Shown: positions 39,708 to 50,000 of the stretch, piece by piece
How the letters are laid out: every line of letters starts with the position of its first letter
Position numbering within the stretch: the stretch's first letter is position 1
Assembly (NCBI RefSeq): GCF_000348985.1
Contig: NC_035924.1
Coordinates: 682,001 to 746,000, forward strand
Length of the DNA: 64,000 bases
Reading direction: 5' to 3'
Source: Huiozyma naganishii CBS 8797
Taxonomy: Eukaryota; Ascomycota; Saccharomycetes; Saccharomycetales; Saccharomycetaceae
Program-made: the position numbers and the translations under genes
The notes under the pieces: model-generated
The model's input: only the letters and a program-made list of their open reading frames with translations
Databases searched by the model: none
What the model was told of the DNA's origin: nothing

Positions 39708-39974
39708 ATGTCTTCAACCCCTCCAGGTGGCCAACGTACTCTACAGAAGAGAAGACAAGCCCAGACTGCAAAGGATAAACAGGCCAAGCAGACACCAACT
39801 TCCGCGAGAACCGCTGGTCATGGGGGTTCTTCTAACTCCATCCTGAAGATCTACACGGATGAGGCCAATGGGCTGAGAGTGGACCCATTGGTGGTTCTGT
39901 TCCTAGCTGTCGGCTTCATTTTCTCCGTTGTTGCTCTGCATGTCATTTCCAAGGTTACTGGTAAACTTTTTTAA
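39708..39974 (+). CDS. SBH1: Sec61-beta subunit of the ER translocon (Sbh1/Sbh2)
   Basis: This 88-aa tail-anchored protein (S. cerevisiae Sbh1 82 aa) is the beta subunit of the Sec61/Ssh1 translocon. The cytosolic N-terminus starts MSSTPPGGQRTLQKRRQ. The conserved SNSILKIYTDEANGLRVDP segment directly precedes a single C-terminal membrane helix (LVVLFLAVGFIFSVVALHVI). The frame is open 15 codons further upstream without an ATG, so 39708 is the start. It may be SBH1 (V) or SBH2. AIM10, which lies between SBH1 and ILV1 in S. cerevisiae, is absent here. Confidence 0.95.
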   Translation: MSSTPPGGQRTLQKRRQAQTAKDKQAKQTPTSARTAGHGGSSNSILKIYTDEANGLRVDPLVVLFLAVGFIFSVVALHVISKVTGKLF

Positions 39975-40237
39975 AGAGAGTGGCTGAAACTATCAACCGT
40001 TGATTGAGTGAGACAAAATTTCTTCACTTCAGCTTATTCAAATGTATATGTACTAGTATATATCTACGAACTATGTGGGTTAAATGATCGTTTAATTATT
40101 AAGATTTCAGAATTTTCTTATTTTGAGTATCGACATGACTTGCTACGCCCTGGTAATCAGCTTGTGGTTGACATATCATTTTGATATCAGTATACAATTA
40201 AACAGACGTATATACAGGGTTGTTGCCTTTATCACTT

Positions 40238-41971
40238 TCAGTATTTCAGTAGCTTTTGGTAAACCATGTTATCTGTTTCATCACAGTACTTGTATCCCAA
40301 GTCTTCTAAGAACTTTTGGAAAGTCAAGTTTTCCTTTGGTGGAACAGACACACCAGCCAGCACTTTCCCGATATCGGCACCGTGATTTCTATAATGGAAT
40401 ATAGTTAGGTTCCATGACTCACTCAACCCTTGTAAAAACTTCGTCAGGGCACCCGGTCTCTCTGGGAACTCGAATGAAATGATTTTTTCGTTAGGAACCT
40501 TGGATGCGCCTCCTACCAAATATCTCCCATGAGACTTTGCTAGTTCGTTGTCAGATATGTCGACAGCTTCGAAGCCGATACTGTGCAATTGCTGCACGAC
40601 CTGCTTGATCTCTTTCTCGCGGTCGACCACGCTGAACGAGGTGTAGATGAATGCCTTTGGCACATCGCTTGTCGATTCGTGACGGTGTTCGTTGTAACGG
40701 TACGAGAATTCGGTAACCGCTCTTGGGTGAATAATCTTCTGCAATTTCTTAAACGATCCTGGCACGTCTGGGATGGTGACCAACAAAAACACCTCTTTGC
40801 CCTCACCGAGGACGGCACGTTCGGACACAAACCTCAGTCTGTCGAAGTTCATGTTGGCACCTGACAGGATTGGCACGTAAGTGTGTTTGGAGTGATCAAT
40901 CTCTGGGTGTAAGTGCGTGATGTACTTCTTCATACCTGCCACAGCCAACGCACCTGAAGGTTCGACGATACTCCTTGTATCCTCGAAAATGTCCTTTACC
41001 GCGGCACAAATTTCGTCCGTGTTTACCAATACGACTTCATCGACGACGTCTTGAGAAATTCTAAAAGTTTCCTCACCGATCAATTTAACTGAAGTACCAT
41101 CTGCGAAAGTACCCACTGATGGCAATGATGTTCTCCTTCCCCTTTGCAAAGACGTGTATAAAGTGGACGCATCGAAAGTTTCAACACCGATGATTTTGAT
41201 ATGAGGTGCGATTCTCTTCAAGTAGGCACCTACACCGGCGACAAGTCCGCCGCCACCGACGGGGACAAAGACTGCGCCAATCTTGTTTGCAATGTGGACC
41301 TGTCTCAATATCTCCATGGCGACTGTACCTTGACCAGCAATGACGTATGGGTGGTCGAACGGTGGGATGTTCGTTAGACCGCGTTCCTTTGACAGTTTAG
41401 TACACTCTGCTTTGGCCTCGTCGAAGTCGTTACCGTATAGCACGACTTGGGACCCCAACCTGGAGACGTTTTGGTATTTGATCGATGGGGTGGACACGGG
41501 CATGACGATTGTCGCTGGGATATCCAAATGTTTGGCAGCAAAGGCAACACCTTGTGCGTGGTTACCAGCAGAACAAGCGATGACACCTTGGTTTTTCTGT
41601 GTATCGTCCAATTTCGCCATCATGTTGTAAGCACCACGCAATTTGAAGGAGAACACAGGCAGCAGATCCTCTCTCTTCAGTTGAACGTTTGTGTTGAGAC
41701 GCGATGAGAGTCCGACACCGTGGGACATTGGTGATTCGTCTATAACGTCATAGACAGATGATCTAAGCACGAGACGCACGTAATCTGGCGTGTTATCCGT
41801 CTGCAGTTCATCCAGCTTCAATTCTGAGTGCAGTTTCACCAACGAGGGGGACAGTTGTTGGTGGAACAGTCTTCCGGTGGATTTAACCGTTAGACGCAGC
41901 GCGGTGGCCGTTGCACCGCGCGGCAGGGCCAGCGCCAGGGGGGTTGCCCGCAACAGAGCAGTACTGGACAT
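40238..41971 (-). CDS. ILV1: threonine deaminase, mitochondrial
   Basis: This 577-aa PLP enzyme converts threonine to 2-oxobutanoate, the first step of isoleucine synthesis (S. cerevisiae 576 aa). The N-terminus ([19 protein letters not shown]) is Arg/Ala-rich with few acids, a typical mitochondrial presequence. PLP-binding Lys lies in [11 protein letters not shown] (about residue 110). [12 protein letters not shown] and the phosphate-binding [12 protein letters not shown] follow. Two C-terminal ACT-like regulatory domains ([31 protein letters not shown]) mediate Ile inhibition and Val activation. The frame begins with a TTG; the first ATG is at 41971. It marks the end of the chromosome V-like block. 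Confidence 0.96.
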   Translation of the reverse strand: MSSTALLRATPLALALPRGATATALRLTVKSTGRLFHQQLSPSLVKLHSELKLDELQTDNTPDYVRLVLRSSVYDVIDESPMSHGVGLSSRLNTNVQLKREDLLPVFSFKLRGAYNMMAKLDDTQKNQGVIACSAGNHAQGVAFAAKHLDIPATIVMPVSTPSIKYQNVSRLGSQVVLYGNDFDEAKAECTKLSKERGLTNIPPFDHPYVIAGQGTVAMEILRQVHIANKIGAVFVPVGGGGLVAGVGAYLKRIAPHIKIIGVETFDASTLYTSLQRGRRTSLPSVGTFADGTSVKLIGEETFRISQDVVDEVVLVNTDEICAAVKDIFEDTRSIVEPSGALAVAGMKKYITHLHPEIDHSKHTYVPILSGANMNFDRLRFVSERAVLGEGKEVFLLVTIPDVPGSFKKLQKIIHPRAVTEFSYRYNEHRHESTSDVPKAFIYTSFSVVDREKEIKQVVQQLHSIGFEAVDISDNELAKSHGRYLVGGASKVPNEKIISFEFPERPGALTKFLQGLSESWNLTIFHYRNHGADIGKVLAGVSVPPKENLTFQKFLEDLGYKYCDETDNMVYQKLLKY

Positions 41972-42391
41972 TAAGGTGAGTGTGTGCAAGTTGTTTCTTC
42001 CTCTGCGGGAACCTCTTGGTGTTCAGCAGGAGCGTTTGCCAAGGAATTCAATTGATATGCACAGATACCAGATAGTGAACAAAATAACCATCTGAGGTCA
42101 TTATTTACTTTCTCGAAAATTTTCCGCAGCGGGAACGACGAAGGAAAAAAAGAAAAGAAAGGAAAAGTGAGGCGTCTGGCGGTCACATGCTCGAATTGCG
42201 AGCAGCAGCTACTGACCATCAAAGAGCAACAACGACCACACTGAAGTACATCGTTGGTCTGGGGAACACATATTGTTAAAGAATATACACATATATAGTT
42301 AAAGCGAAAATTATTTGAGAATTAGTTATTATTATTATTATTATTATTATTACGATTATGATTTTTATGATTACTATGTGGCCCCCCTCAC
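41972..42391. promoter_or_regulatory. ILV1 promoter region
   Basis: This 420-bp region lies upstream of ILV1 and downstream of the small gene. It contains AT-rich TATA-like sequence (about 42280-42299) and a (TTA)9 microsatellite at 42326-42352. I did not find a consensus Gcn4 or Leu3 site. Confidence 0.5.
42326..42352. repeat. (TTA)9 microsatellite
   Basis: Nine perfect TTA units lie just downstream of the small gene at 42392-42625 and are non-coding in this context. Confidence 0.9.
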
Positions 42392-42625
42392 TTATATCGG
42401 TTTCAGACAGTTGAGCATTGGCAGCTCTGTAGACGCAGACAGCTCTTTATTGGACTTATTGATCCTTCCAATTGAACTGTCCTGCATACCAGAAGTCCCC
42501 GTCTCCATATCTTCATTCTGTGAGAAATTAAAATCCTTTAGCAAGTCAGCAGACGTGACAGTCACCGATGGTGCGAACACGGTGGAAGGTTTGTAAGACC
42601 CCTTGTGAATATCGTTCCCTGACAT
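42392..42625 (-). CDS. unrecognised 77-aa protein with a stress-type promoter
   Basis: A complete ATG-to-TAA frame of 77 codons encodes a Ser/Thr/Asn-rich, hydrophilic peptide (MSGNDIHKGSYKPSTVFAPS...). It has no signal peptide or membrane segment, and I know no family match. Support for a real gene comes from the promoter: a TATATATA box at 42758-42765, about 133 bp upstream, and six STRE cores (AGGGG/CCCCT) between 42786 and 43159. It occupies the junction between the chromosome V-like and chromosome IV-like blocks, where no S. cerevisiae gene predicts it. It could be a fast-evolving or lineage-specific stress gene, or a chance frame. Confidence 0.45.
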   Translation of the reverse strand: MSGNDIHKGSYKPSTVFAPSVTVTSADLLKDFNFSQNEDMETGTSGMQDSSIGRINKSNKELSASTELPMLNCLKPI

Positions 42626-43535
42626 AAAAAGAGTCCAATCTATAAACGGTGCAGTGGGAAGAAACTAGGCACACACCACGAGCTCTCTCCTACAGCAAAT
42701 AAAATGCACTTAGCTAGTATTTGGGAGTCGAGCATTCTCTCATCCTCCTACCCACCTTATATATACGTATACATCACTGCAAAGGAGGGGGGGGGGTACA
42801 AGACGGAATAGAAATGAGCTGATGACTGATTGATACAATCAACTCTCGAAGTGTCCAGAAAGCGGCACCTGATTACAATAAGGTTTCCCTTTTCTCGCAC
42901 CCACCCACTCTCTGCACTGTTCAAAGCCCAACTCTGGACGCACAGCGCAGTACGGTCAAACCCCTCACCCCTCCCGCAGACACACACTGAATCTAGTACT
43001 CACTGAGGGATCATGTCATGTCCCCTTTCGGAGATGCCGAGAAACCCGCTGAGGGGTTTTTTCTGCGCTTCGTCGAAAACGAGACGCGCGTTCGGAGATA
43101 CGCGGGCGGGGAAGAGTGATTCCGCGGAGAGAGGCCCACGCTTCCTTGCGCTTTCCCCTTTGGGAAGACGCTTCTTTTCCTTTCTTTCCAGAATTTCCCC
43201 GAATGGTACAAGAGTGTGTGGGTGCTGACAGAGAACGAGTAGAGTGGGTGTGGGTGCCTGTGTTATCGAAACATATTGCATCGTGATAGTCCCACACCAC
43301 AGGAGCAGTCTTTGTCATGTTATTTGACTTCGAGGGCATGCAGGAGGCCCAGACCAGACACTCTTGTAGGGTTCACCGTGACGACACACACACACATTCC
43401 TCTGGAGGTTGTCCTCCGAAAAGTACTGCACGGGTTAAGAACCAGGCAAGGAACGTTCTGTCTCCGCGTCTTTGAATGTAGGTAACGTGTATGTGATAGA
43501 TATGTACAATTGTAGAGGGAACGAAGTTCCCGCAT
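42626..43535. promoter_or_regulatory. small-gene promoter and DLD1 3' region, STRE-rich
   Basis: This is a 910-bp GC-rich spacer. STRE cores occur at 42786-42790, 42961-42965, 42968-42972, 43022-43026, 43052-43056 and 43155-43159. A G-run (42787-42796) and a TATA box (42758-42765) are present. Many overlapping open frames here reflect high GC rather than coding. A small hairpin (AAACCC and GGGTTT arms near 43042-43058) is probably incidental. Confidence 0.55.
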
Positions 43536-45332
43536 TCATTCGGAAACGATGGACTCGGGCTCTTCCGGATCAATCGGGAATATCTTGTCTGGGTTCATTA
43601 TCCGCTTTGGGTCAATGGCTATCTTGATTCTTCTCATGAGGTCTATCGGCGTGTCCCCCAACTCGTCGTGCAGGTACGTTCTCTTACCAATACCGACCCC
43701 ATGCTCCCCAGTACATGTACCCTCAGCGTACAGGGCCCTGTGGACCATATGTCCCACTATTTTCTTGACCCTCTCGAGTTCGTCTTTGTTCGTGTACACA
43801 ATGAACGCGTGGAAATTCCCGTCCCCAGCGTGCCCGACAATTGCATTAATCAACCCACTCTTGTCCATTTCCTCCTTCGTCTCTTGGATCACTTTAGCAA
43901 ATTTAGAGATGGGTACAGCAACGTCAGTGGTCCAGATACGTGCCCCAGGGGACTTGAGTTTCCCCTGATCGAGAACAGACCACAGAGCGACTTTCCGCGC
44001 CTCCCAGAGTTCCTCCTTGGCCTCCTCGTCAGCTGCAAACTCGAATTTCTGCGCGTGGTTCAAGTGTGAGATCTTCTTCATCTCACCGACAAGCTCGTCA
44101 ATGACCGTCTGCGTCGTGCCGCCGATCTTGAAGAAGATCGTGGACGTCTCTAACCAGTCGTTTCTTGGGGTCGCGTCGTTCACGTTGATCAGGTGCATCA
44201 TGTTGTCGTCGAGCAATTCCATCGCGTTGACGTTGATCCCCGCCTGAGTGATGCTACTCGAACAAGCGGCCGCGTCAGCGATGCTGGGGAAGGAAACGAC
44301 CACAACGGTCTCGAACCGCGGCTTCACGTGTGTCTTCAACGTGACCTCCGTGACTATCCCCAATGTGCCCTCACTCCCTGTGAATAAACCGTTCAAGTTG
44401 TACCCTGCACTGGATTTCTTGGGGCGTCTTTTCGTCCGTACAATAGACCCATCGGGGAGCACAACGGTAAGATTGAGTACGTTTTCCTTCATTGTCCCGT
44501 AACGGTATGCCTTTGTCCCCGAACACGAGTTCGCCACACACCCAGCGATCTGTGCGCCGGGTCCCGGGTCACACCCGAACAGCAACCCTTGATCGTTCAA
44601 GAAATCTTGGAGGTCCTCCCAGGGGAGCCCGCCTTGCACCGTGACGTCGAGGTCTGTCTTATCGAATTTGATGATGTTGTTCATGTATTTCGAGATATCA
44701 ATGGATATTGTAGGGTTTCTCGTGGGCAAGTAGTGCCCCTCGAGAGACGTACCACCTGAAAACGGTACGATGGGCACGTTGTACTCGTGACATAGAGCGA
44801 CGATCTGGGACACTTGATCTGTGGTGTGTGGGAATAATACGATAAGGGGTCTCTGTTGCGGGGTAGGGTGGTGTGTGTTGAAGTCACTATCCGAATGCTG
44901 TTCTAGTTCCCCAGGTGAATGAGTGAAATTATCCTCGTTGTTCTCCAGTACAGCTTTCAACTTTCGAACAAGTTCTGCAATCTCCTTTTGATCGGTGTTG
45001 TACCTCAGGGGTTCCAACTCCTCCAATTTCGTAACAGATTGATCATTAATAATCTGGTGTTTATGGCCAATAAGTTCCTTCACTTCAGCGCTCTCATGAG
45101 CGACCACATACTTTTCCCACCGTTTAAACTCCTTCGACTGTGACAGCAAATACCCTAGACACCCAGCCGCACCAGCGACAACGACCGCCTTCCCCCAACT
45201 CCTAGAGGGGGGACTCTGCCCACCGGTGACGTACCCTCGCGACCCTGATGGAAGACGTACCCGTAGCACCTGTAAACTACTCCGCGACCAGGGACGACGC
45301 AGGGGCGTCCTCAACGCAATTCCTAGAGTCAT
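43536..45332 (-). CDS. DLD1: D-lactate dehydrogenase (cytochrome), mitochondrial
   Basis: This 598-aa flavoenzyme of the inner mitochondrial membrane oxidises D-lactate to pyruvate with cytochrome c as acceptor (S. cerevisiae Dld1 587 aa). The Arg-rich N-terminus (MTLGIALRTPLRRPWSRSS) is a presequence. It is followed by a short membrane segment (AVVVAGAAGCLGYLL). The FAD-binding PCMH domain shows VPFSGGTSLEGH and GPGAQIAGCVANSCSGTKAYRYG. The C-terminal domain has VGHAGDGNFHAF and CTGEHGVGIGKR. The frame starts with a TTG; the first ATG is at 45332. Codon use is GC-rich. It is divergent from PAR32. Confidence 0.95.
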   Translation of the reverse strand: MTLGIALRTPLRRPWSRSSLQVLRVRLPSGSRGYVTGGQSPPSRSWGKAVVVAGAAGCLGYLLSQSKEFKRWEKYVVAHESAEVKELIGHKHQIINDQSVTKLEELEPLRYNTDQKEIAELVRKLKAVLENNEDNFTHSPGELEQHSDSDFNTHHPTPQQRPLIVLFPHTTDQVSQIVALCHEYNVPIVPFSGGTSLEGHYLPTRNPTISIDISKYMNNIIKFDKTDLDVTVQGGLPWEDLQDFLNDQGLLFGCDPGPGAQIAGCVANSCSGTKAYRYGTMKENVLNLTVVLPDGSIVRTKRRPKKSSAGYNLNGLFTGSEGTLGIVTEVTLKTHVKPRFETVVVVSFPSIADAAACSSSITQAGINVNAMELLDDNMMHLINVNDATPRNDWLETSTIFFKIGGTTQTVIDELVGEMKKISHLNHAQKFEFAADEEAKEELWEARKVALWSVLDQGKLKSPGARIWTTDVAVPISKFAKVIQETKEEMDKSGLINAIVGHAGDGNFHAFIVYTNKDELERVKKIVGHMVHRALYAEGTCTGEHGVGIGKRTYLHDELGDTPIDLMRRIKIAIDPKRIMNPDKIFPIDPEEPESIVSE

Positions 45333-45613
45333 CCTGAAACAACCAGTACGGGAATTTACCAACTGTGTGACAAACGGGCACTGTACTGCCTCTACATCCT
45401 GGACCCTGAGTCACCACAGCTTTTTTAGTCACCACACTGCCCAAACGTTTATATATACCGAGTCGTCGTTACTGTGCTGTGCTGTGCTGTGTGATGTACC
45501 TCAAGAGTATTTAAGGGGTAGATCCCTTTCCCCCCCACCCCCCACGTCTTGAGCACAACCCGCCACGCATTCAGCCGAAAGAGGAAATAGCGTGGGGGTG
45601 GGTCCTGGGGCCC

Positions 45614-45651
45614 GGAGAAAGCGGAGGAGAGCGGAGAAAGCGGAGGAGAGC
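45614..45651. repeat. perfect 19-bp tandem duplication
   Basis: The unit GGAGAAAGCGGAGGAGAGC occurs twice with no mismatch, ending about 10 bp from the first CACGTG. It is purine-only except for two C residues per unit, so it may form unusual structures. Confidence 0.9.
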
Positions 45652-45660
45652 GGGGATACG

Positions 45661-45747
45661 CACGTGACAGCAAACGCATCCAGCACGTGGCCCTGCCTCA
45701 CCACCCACGCACCCACGCACGTGACACCATTTCCTCCCGACCACGTG
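45661..45747. promoter_or_regulatory. cluster of four CACGTG E-boxes
   Basis: CACGTG occurs at 45661-45666, 45684-45689, 45718-45723 and 45742-45747, with start-to-start distances of 23, 34 and 24 bp. The core is used by bHLH factors such as Cbf1, Pho4, Tye7 and Ino2/Ino4; the sequence does not decide which one acts. Confidence 0.75.
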
Positions 45748-46158
45748 CCACGGCACCAAAAAAGCCCCCCGCACGGAAAACACCCAGTCACCCGGTCACC
45801 TGGTCACCCACAGCGAGCCTCCGCCTAAAACCCGTGCGGGTGGGCCTCACACCGCACAGCACAGCAACGCTCCCAGCACCAGCTGCAGACCACCCCCCAC
45901 CACAGCAACGACGACCAGAACGCTGCGAAGTGTGTGACCCTCTCGAGAGGGAGGCGATGCCGCACACGTGTCTCCGCAGGGCGTGTAGACTGAGAGCGTG
46001 AGCAGTCATCGAGACAGTAAGGTAAGGTAAGTCACACCGCGTCTCTCTTTGCATCTTGCATCTTGCATGTGTGTATATATATTGGGTGCTGTTGTGTTTT
46101 CCGTTCCCTGTCTTGATCAAGAACAGAGCAGCAGCAACAACGCGTAGTAACGGGGACA

Positions 46159-46998
46159 ATGTCGTACAGGATTAGCACGGGGAGAGGCGGGGCAGGGAAC
46201 ATATGCAGTAGTAGTGAGAAAGTGTCGCCCAAGATCATCGCGCAGGGGTCTCAGACGCCAAGTATCTTGCAGCCCGTGTATTCCACAGGGCGTGGTGGCG
46301 CGGGGAACATGAGGAGGAATGTGGATCCGAAAGTGACGAGGCGAGCTCAGGATGTGGATGTGTCCTCGGATGGCGGTGCCGGTGCTGCTGCTGAGGATAC
46401 AATCTTGGAGGATGAGGATTTTATTGGGGCACCGACCGCGGGGGATGAGGATTTTATACCGCCGCTGACGAACGAGGATCTGTACGAGGAGCAGGGGAAT
46501 AATGGGATCGCAAACGTGCTGAATACAGTGAGGTCGACGTTGTCGCCCATCGGTAGTAACGTCACCGCGTCGAGGAATCACAGGCGGTCGAGTGGTGGAC
46601 ACTCGTCATCCGTGGAAACGGTGAGGGAAAACGCGGACGCTGCTGCCGATGCCGCTATCGCTTTTGAAAGAGACGATGTGGAGCAGGAACAAAGCAGACT
46701 GCTAGCGAGAACAACTTCAAGGGACCGTAGTAGGAAACACCACCACCAGAAGAAGTTGCTGAAGAGCAGGAGGGAGTCCAACTCGGGGAAGCCACCACCA
46801 CCGATCGTCATTGGCCGCGGCGGCGCAGGGAACATCGTGTCCCCAATAACCAGCACAAGGTCAGGAGGTTCAGCAGGTGCAAGATCCAAAACGAAAAGGA
46901 CAAACAACAACAACAACAATGATAATAACATTCCAGAGGGGGACAAGAAGAAAAACAAGAAGGGCATCTTCTCCTCAATAATAAATATATTCGCATAA
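46159..46998 (+). CDS. PAR32: Par32-like regulator of ammonium transport
   Basis: This is a 279-aa hydrophilic, disordered protein (S. cerevisiae Par32 295 aa). Its hallmark is the repeated motif GRGGAGN, seen at residues 8-14, 44-50 and 219-225. In S. cerevisiae Par32 is phosphorylated via TORC1/Npr1 and, when dephosphorylated, inhibits the Mep1/Mep3 ammonium transporters. The middle is acidic (EDTILEDEDFIGAP) and later Arg/His-rich; the C-terminus has an Asn run and Lys patch before IFSSIINIFA. The stop is only 37 bp from the convergent GLT1 stop, linking two nitrogen-assimilation genes. Order DLD1-PAR32-GLT1 is as on chromosome IV. Confidence 0.9.
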   Translation: MSYRISTGRGGAGNICSSSEKVSPKIIAQGSQTPSILQPVYSTGRGGAGNMRRNVDPKVTRRAQDVDVSSDGGAGAAAEDTILEDEDFIGAPTAGDEDFIPPLTNEDLYEEQGNNGIANVLNTVRSTLSPIGSNVTASRNHRRSSGGHSSSVETVRENADAAADAAIAFERDDVEQEQSRLLARTTSRDRSRKHHHQKKLLKSRRESNSGKPPPPIVIGRGGAGNIVSPITSTRSGGSAGARSKTKRTNNNNNNDNNIPEGDKKKNKKGIFSSIINIFA

Positions 46999-47035
46999 AT
47001 AAATACAAACAGGCACTCACATTCAACACCTCACT

Positions 47036-50000
47036 TCAAGCGGCTATTTTCTCCGATACACCGCGACGGCGGTCCAATAACCCGCCGTCTCCTGGAAGGT
47101 AGCTCACTCCATCCAGGAACTCGTCCACGGACTTGGCACACTTACGGCCCTCTTGGATCGCCCATACAATTAGCGACTGACCCCGTCTGCAGTCACCAGC
47201 AACAAACACGTTCTCCAAAGGGTGATCACCCCCATCACTGTACTTGTAAGGTTCAGCAGCATCCGTCTGGATGTTGCCCCTCTCCGTGACTGCGATTTTA
47301 CTCTCGGCAACAGACACCAACGAGGGTCCAGTGAACCCCATGGACAACAAAACCAGGTCTGCCTCGTACACTTCCTCCGTATCGGGCAACTCAGACATGA
47401 CCCACCGGCCACCAACGCGAGTCCATTCCACTTTCACAGTCCGAATCCCAGTGACTTTGCCAGCGGAGTCTCCCAAAAACTCCTTCGAGAGAATGCAGTA
47501 CGCGCGCGGATCGTTACCGTACCGCTCACGGACCTCCTCGTGCCCGTAATCAACCCGCATGATCGCAGGCCATTGGGGCCACGGATTCGTGGACTTTTGC
47601 CGCCGTGCTGCAGCAGCAGGCATCAGCTCGAAATTCAACACACTCTTCGCCCCGTGGCGAACACAGGTCCCAAGACAATCGTTCCCCGTGTCACCACCAC
47701 CAATCACAATCACCTTCTTCCCGGCGATCCGCGAACGCACTTGCGACAGAAGCTTGTCCGATGATAGTAGCCCGCGCGTGTTCAATTCCAATAGACTCAT
47801 TGCAAATTCGATGTTCTTGTACGCGCGGCCCTTTATCGCCAGATCCCGCGGGATGGTGGACCCGATCGCAAACACCACTGCGTCGTACTCAACCTTCAAC
47901 GACTCAAGGGTAACATCCTTGCCCACCTCAACGTTCGTCACAAACTCAATGCCTTCGTCCGCCATCAAATTCAACCGCCGCTCGACAATTGTCTTATCCA
48001 GCTTCATATTCGGGATACCGTACATCAATAACCCACCACATCGGTCCGCCCGCTCATACACAGTAACGTTGTGCCCGATCTTGTTTAATTGGTCCGCACA
48101 GGCAAGACCAGCTGGACCAGACCCAATGATCGCCACTTTCCGCGACGTCCTCTTCAGTGGCCGTTGTGGCTGCATCCACCCGTTCTTGTACCCGGTCTCG
48201 ATGATCTGTCTCTCAATAGACTTGATACCAACAGGATCCTCCGAGATCCCTAGCGTACACGAACCCTCACAGGGCGCGGGACATACCCGCCCAGTGAACT
48301 CGGGGAAGTTGTTCGTCCTCAGTAACGTTTCCAGTGCCAGCTTCCACTCGCCTCCTGCTACGAAGTTGTTAAATTGCGGAATCTGGTTCGAGACAGGGCA
48401 GCCATATTCCAGGTCAGACTGGCAGAAGGGCGTCCCACAGTCCATGCACCGCAGCGCTTGTGTCTTGATGTCTTTCGTGGAAAGACCGTTCTGGAATTCC
48501 AACCAGTCACCTAACCGCTCAGAAGCGGGTGTTGTGATCTGTGGCAACTTGTGCTTGAATTTGACAAAGTTCGGAACCTTCTTCCGAGGAGTTTTGCCCT
48601 GGACAATGTAGTCCTCAATGTCTTGCAATTTGGGTTCAGATAGGGTCGAGCCGTTCGAGATAGCTTTCTTAGATTTGCCGCCGTTGGCGATAGAAGAAGT
48701 CTGCTGGCGACTCTCTAACTTGACAGACAACAAGGCCTTCTTGTAGTCCGTAGGGATTACCTTCACAAAATTGCCAATGTGCGAAGCTAAATCACTTAGG
48801 AGCTCTTGCGCCCGTGGCGAACCAGTCTTTTCCAGATGCTCTTGAATCATCTGTTCCACATACTGAGCATCCTCATGATCCAGTTCAGCCTCCAACTCGA
48901 TCGTGTCCTTGTTAATGCTAACCTCAAAGGATCCCTTGTTCTGCACATAACAGTAAATGATACCACCGGTGGCACCAGAAAATGCATTGACCGATGTCAT
49001 CTCAGTGAGGACAACAGCCCGACCACCAGTCATGTATTCAAATGCATTGTTACCTGTGACTGCCTCGATGCAAATTTCAGCACCAGAGTTACGAACGGCA
49101 AATCTTTCGCCAGCAGAACCAGAGATGAACGCTTTACCTGATGTAGCTCCGTAGAAACAAGTATTACCCACGATGACGTTTTCAGCGCTGGTCAATTGTG
49201 AGTACTGTCCGGGCTTGATTACCAAAATACCACCACTCAGACCCTTACCAACGTAATCGTTGGCATCACCTTTCAAATTGAACGTTATACCAGACGGCAA
49301 GAATGCACCAAATGACTGCCCTGCATGTCCATGGAAATTAACGACAATTGTGTCTTTGGGCAGACCGTCCTCGCCAAACTTCTTGGAAACCATGTATCCG
49401 AGCGTAGGACCAACAGCCAAGTCAGTATTGATCAACTTGATGTTATCAATAACAGTCGAAAGCCCTTTGCTCAGAGATTTTTCTGCCCTCTCAATCAGAA
49501 TGTTGTCTATACGACCCTCCCGTTTGATATCCTTGGGTGTTGTGCATCTGATATCAACATCCTTTCTGATGGTGTAAGATGGTTTTAAAATGGCATCAAC
49601 ATTGAGCAAAGAGGTCTTGGAACCTAGGTCTCTTCTTTTCCTCAATTTTTCTGTACGACCAACCATCTCGTCAATGGTACGATATCCGAGTTTGGCCATT
49701 ATCTTCCTCAAATCCTCAATCAAGTTGTAAAAAAAATTGATGACATGTTCTGGTTGGCCGTCAAACTTGCTTCTCAAATAGGGATCTTGGGTAGCAATGC
49801 CAACGGCACATGTGTTCAAATGACACTTCCTCAACATGATACAACCCATCACAATCAATGGGATTGTTGCCAAAGTGAACGACTCTGCACCAAGTAAAAT
49901 AGCAACAGCGATATCAAAACCTGTACGCAACTGACCATCTGTCTGCAAAACAACCCTCTTTCTCAAATCGTTCAGAACCAGAGTTTGTTGTGTTTCAGCA

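Larger units (their letters stand above)
45333..46158. promoter_or_regulatory. divergent DLD1-PAR32 promoter, highly structured
   Basis: This 826-bp GC-rich region has a perfect 19-bp tandem repeat (45614-45651), four CACGTG E-boxes (45661-45747) and three GTCACC-containing units (about 45786-45808). A cluster of C/G homopolymer runs (45530-45542) and a TATA-like stretch near 45449-45457 lie on the DLD1 side. Near PAR32 a CA/TG-rich leader with tatatata (about 46073-46081) is present. No RNA gene was recognised. Confidence 0.6.

Noticed and set aside
43042..43058. Hairpin AAACCC...GGGTTT followed by T residues, like a bacterial terminator
   Set aside because: Eukaryotic nuclear DNA does not use this terminator type, and the stem is only 6 bp in GC-rich sequence.
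45661..45747. CACGTG cluster as centromere CDEI elements
   Set aside because: No 80-90 bp AT-rich CDEII or TTCCGAA-type CDEIII follows; the surroundings are GC-rich.
47559..48611. 350-codon open frame antisense to GLT1
   Set aside because: It lies wholly inside the conserved GLT1 reading frame. It arises from the GC-rich codon use of the 3' part of GLT1 and resembles no known protein.
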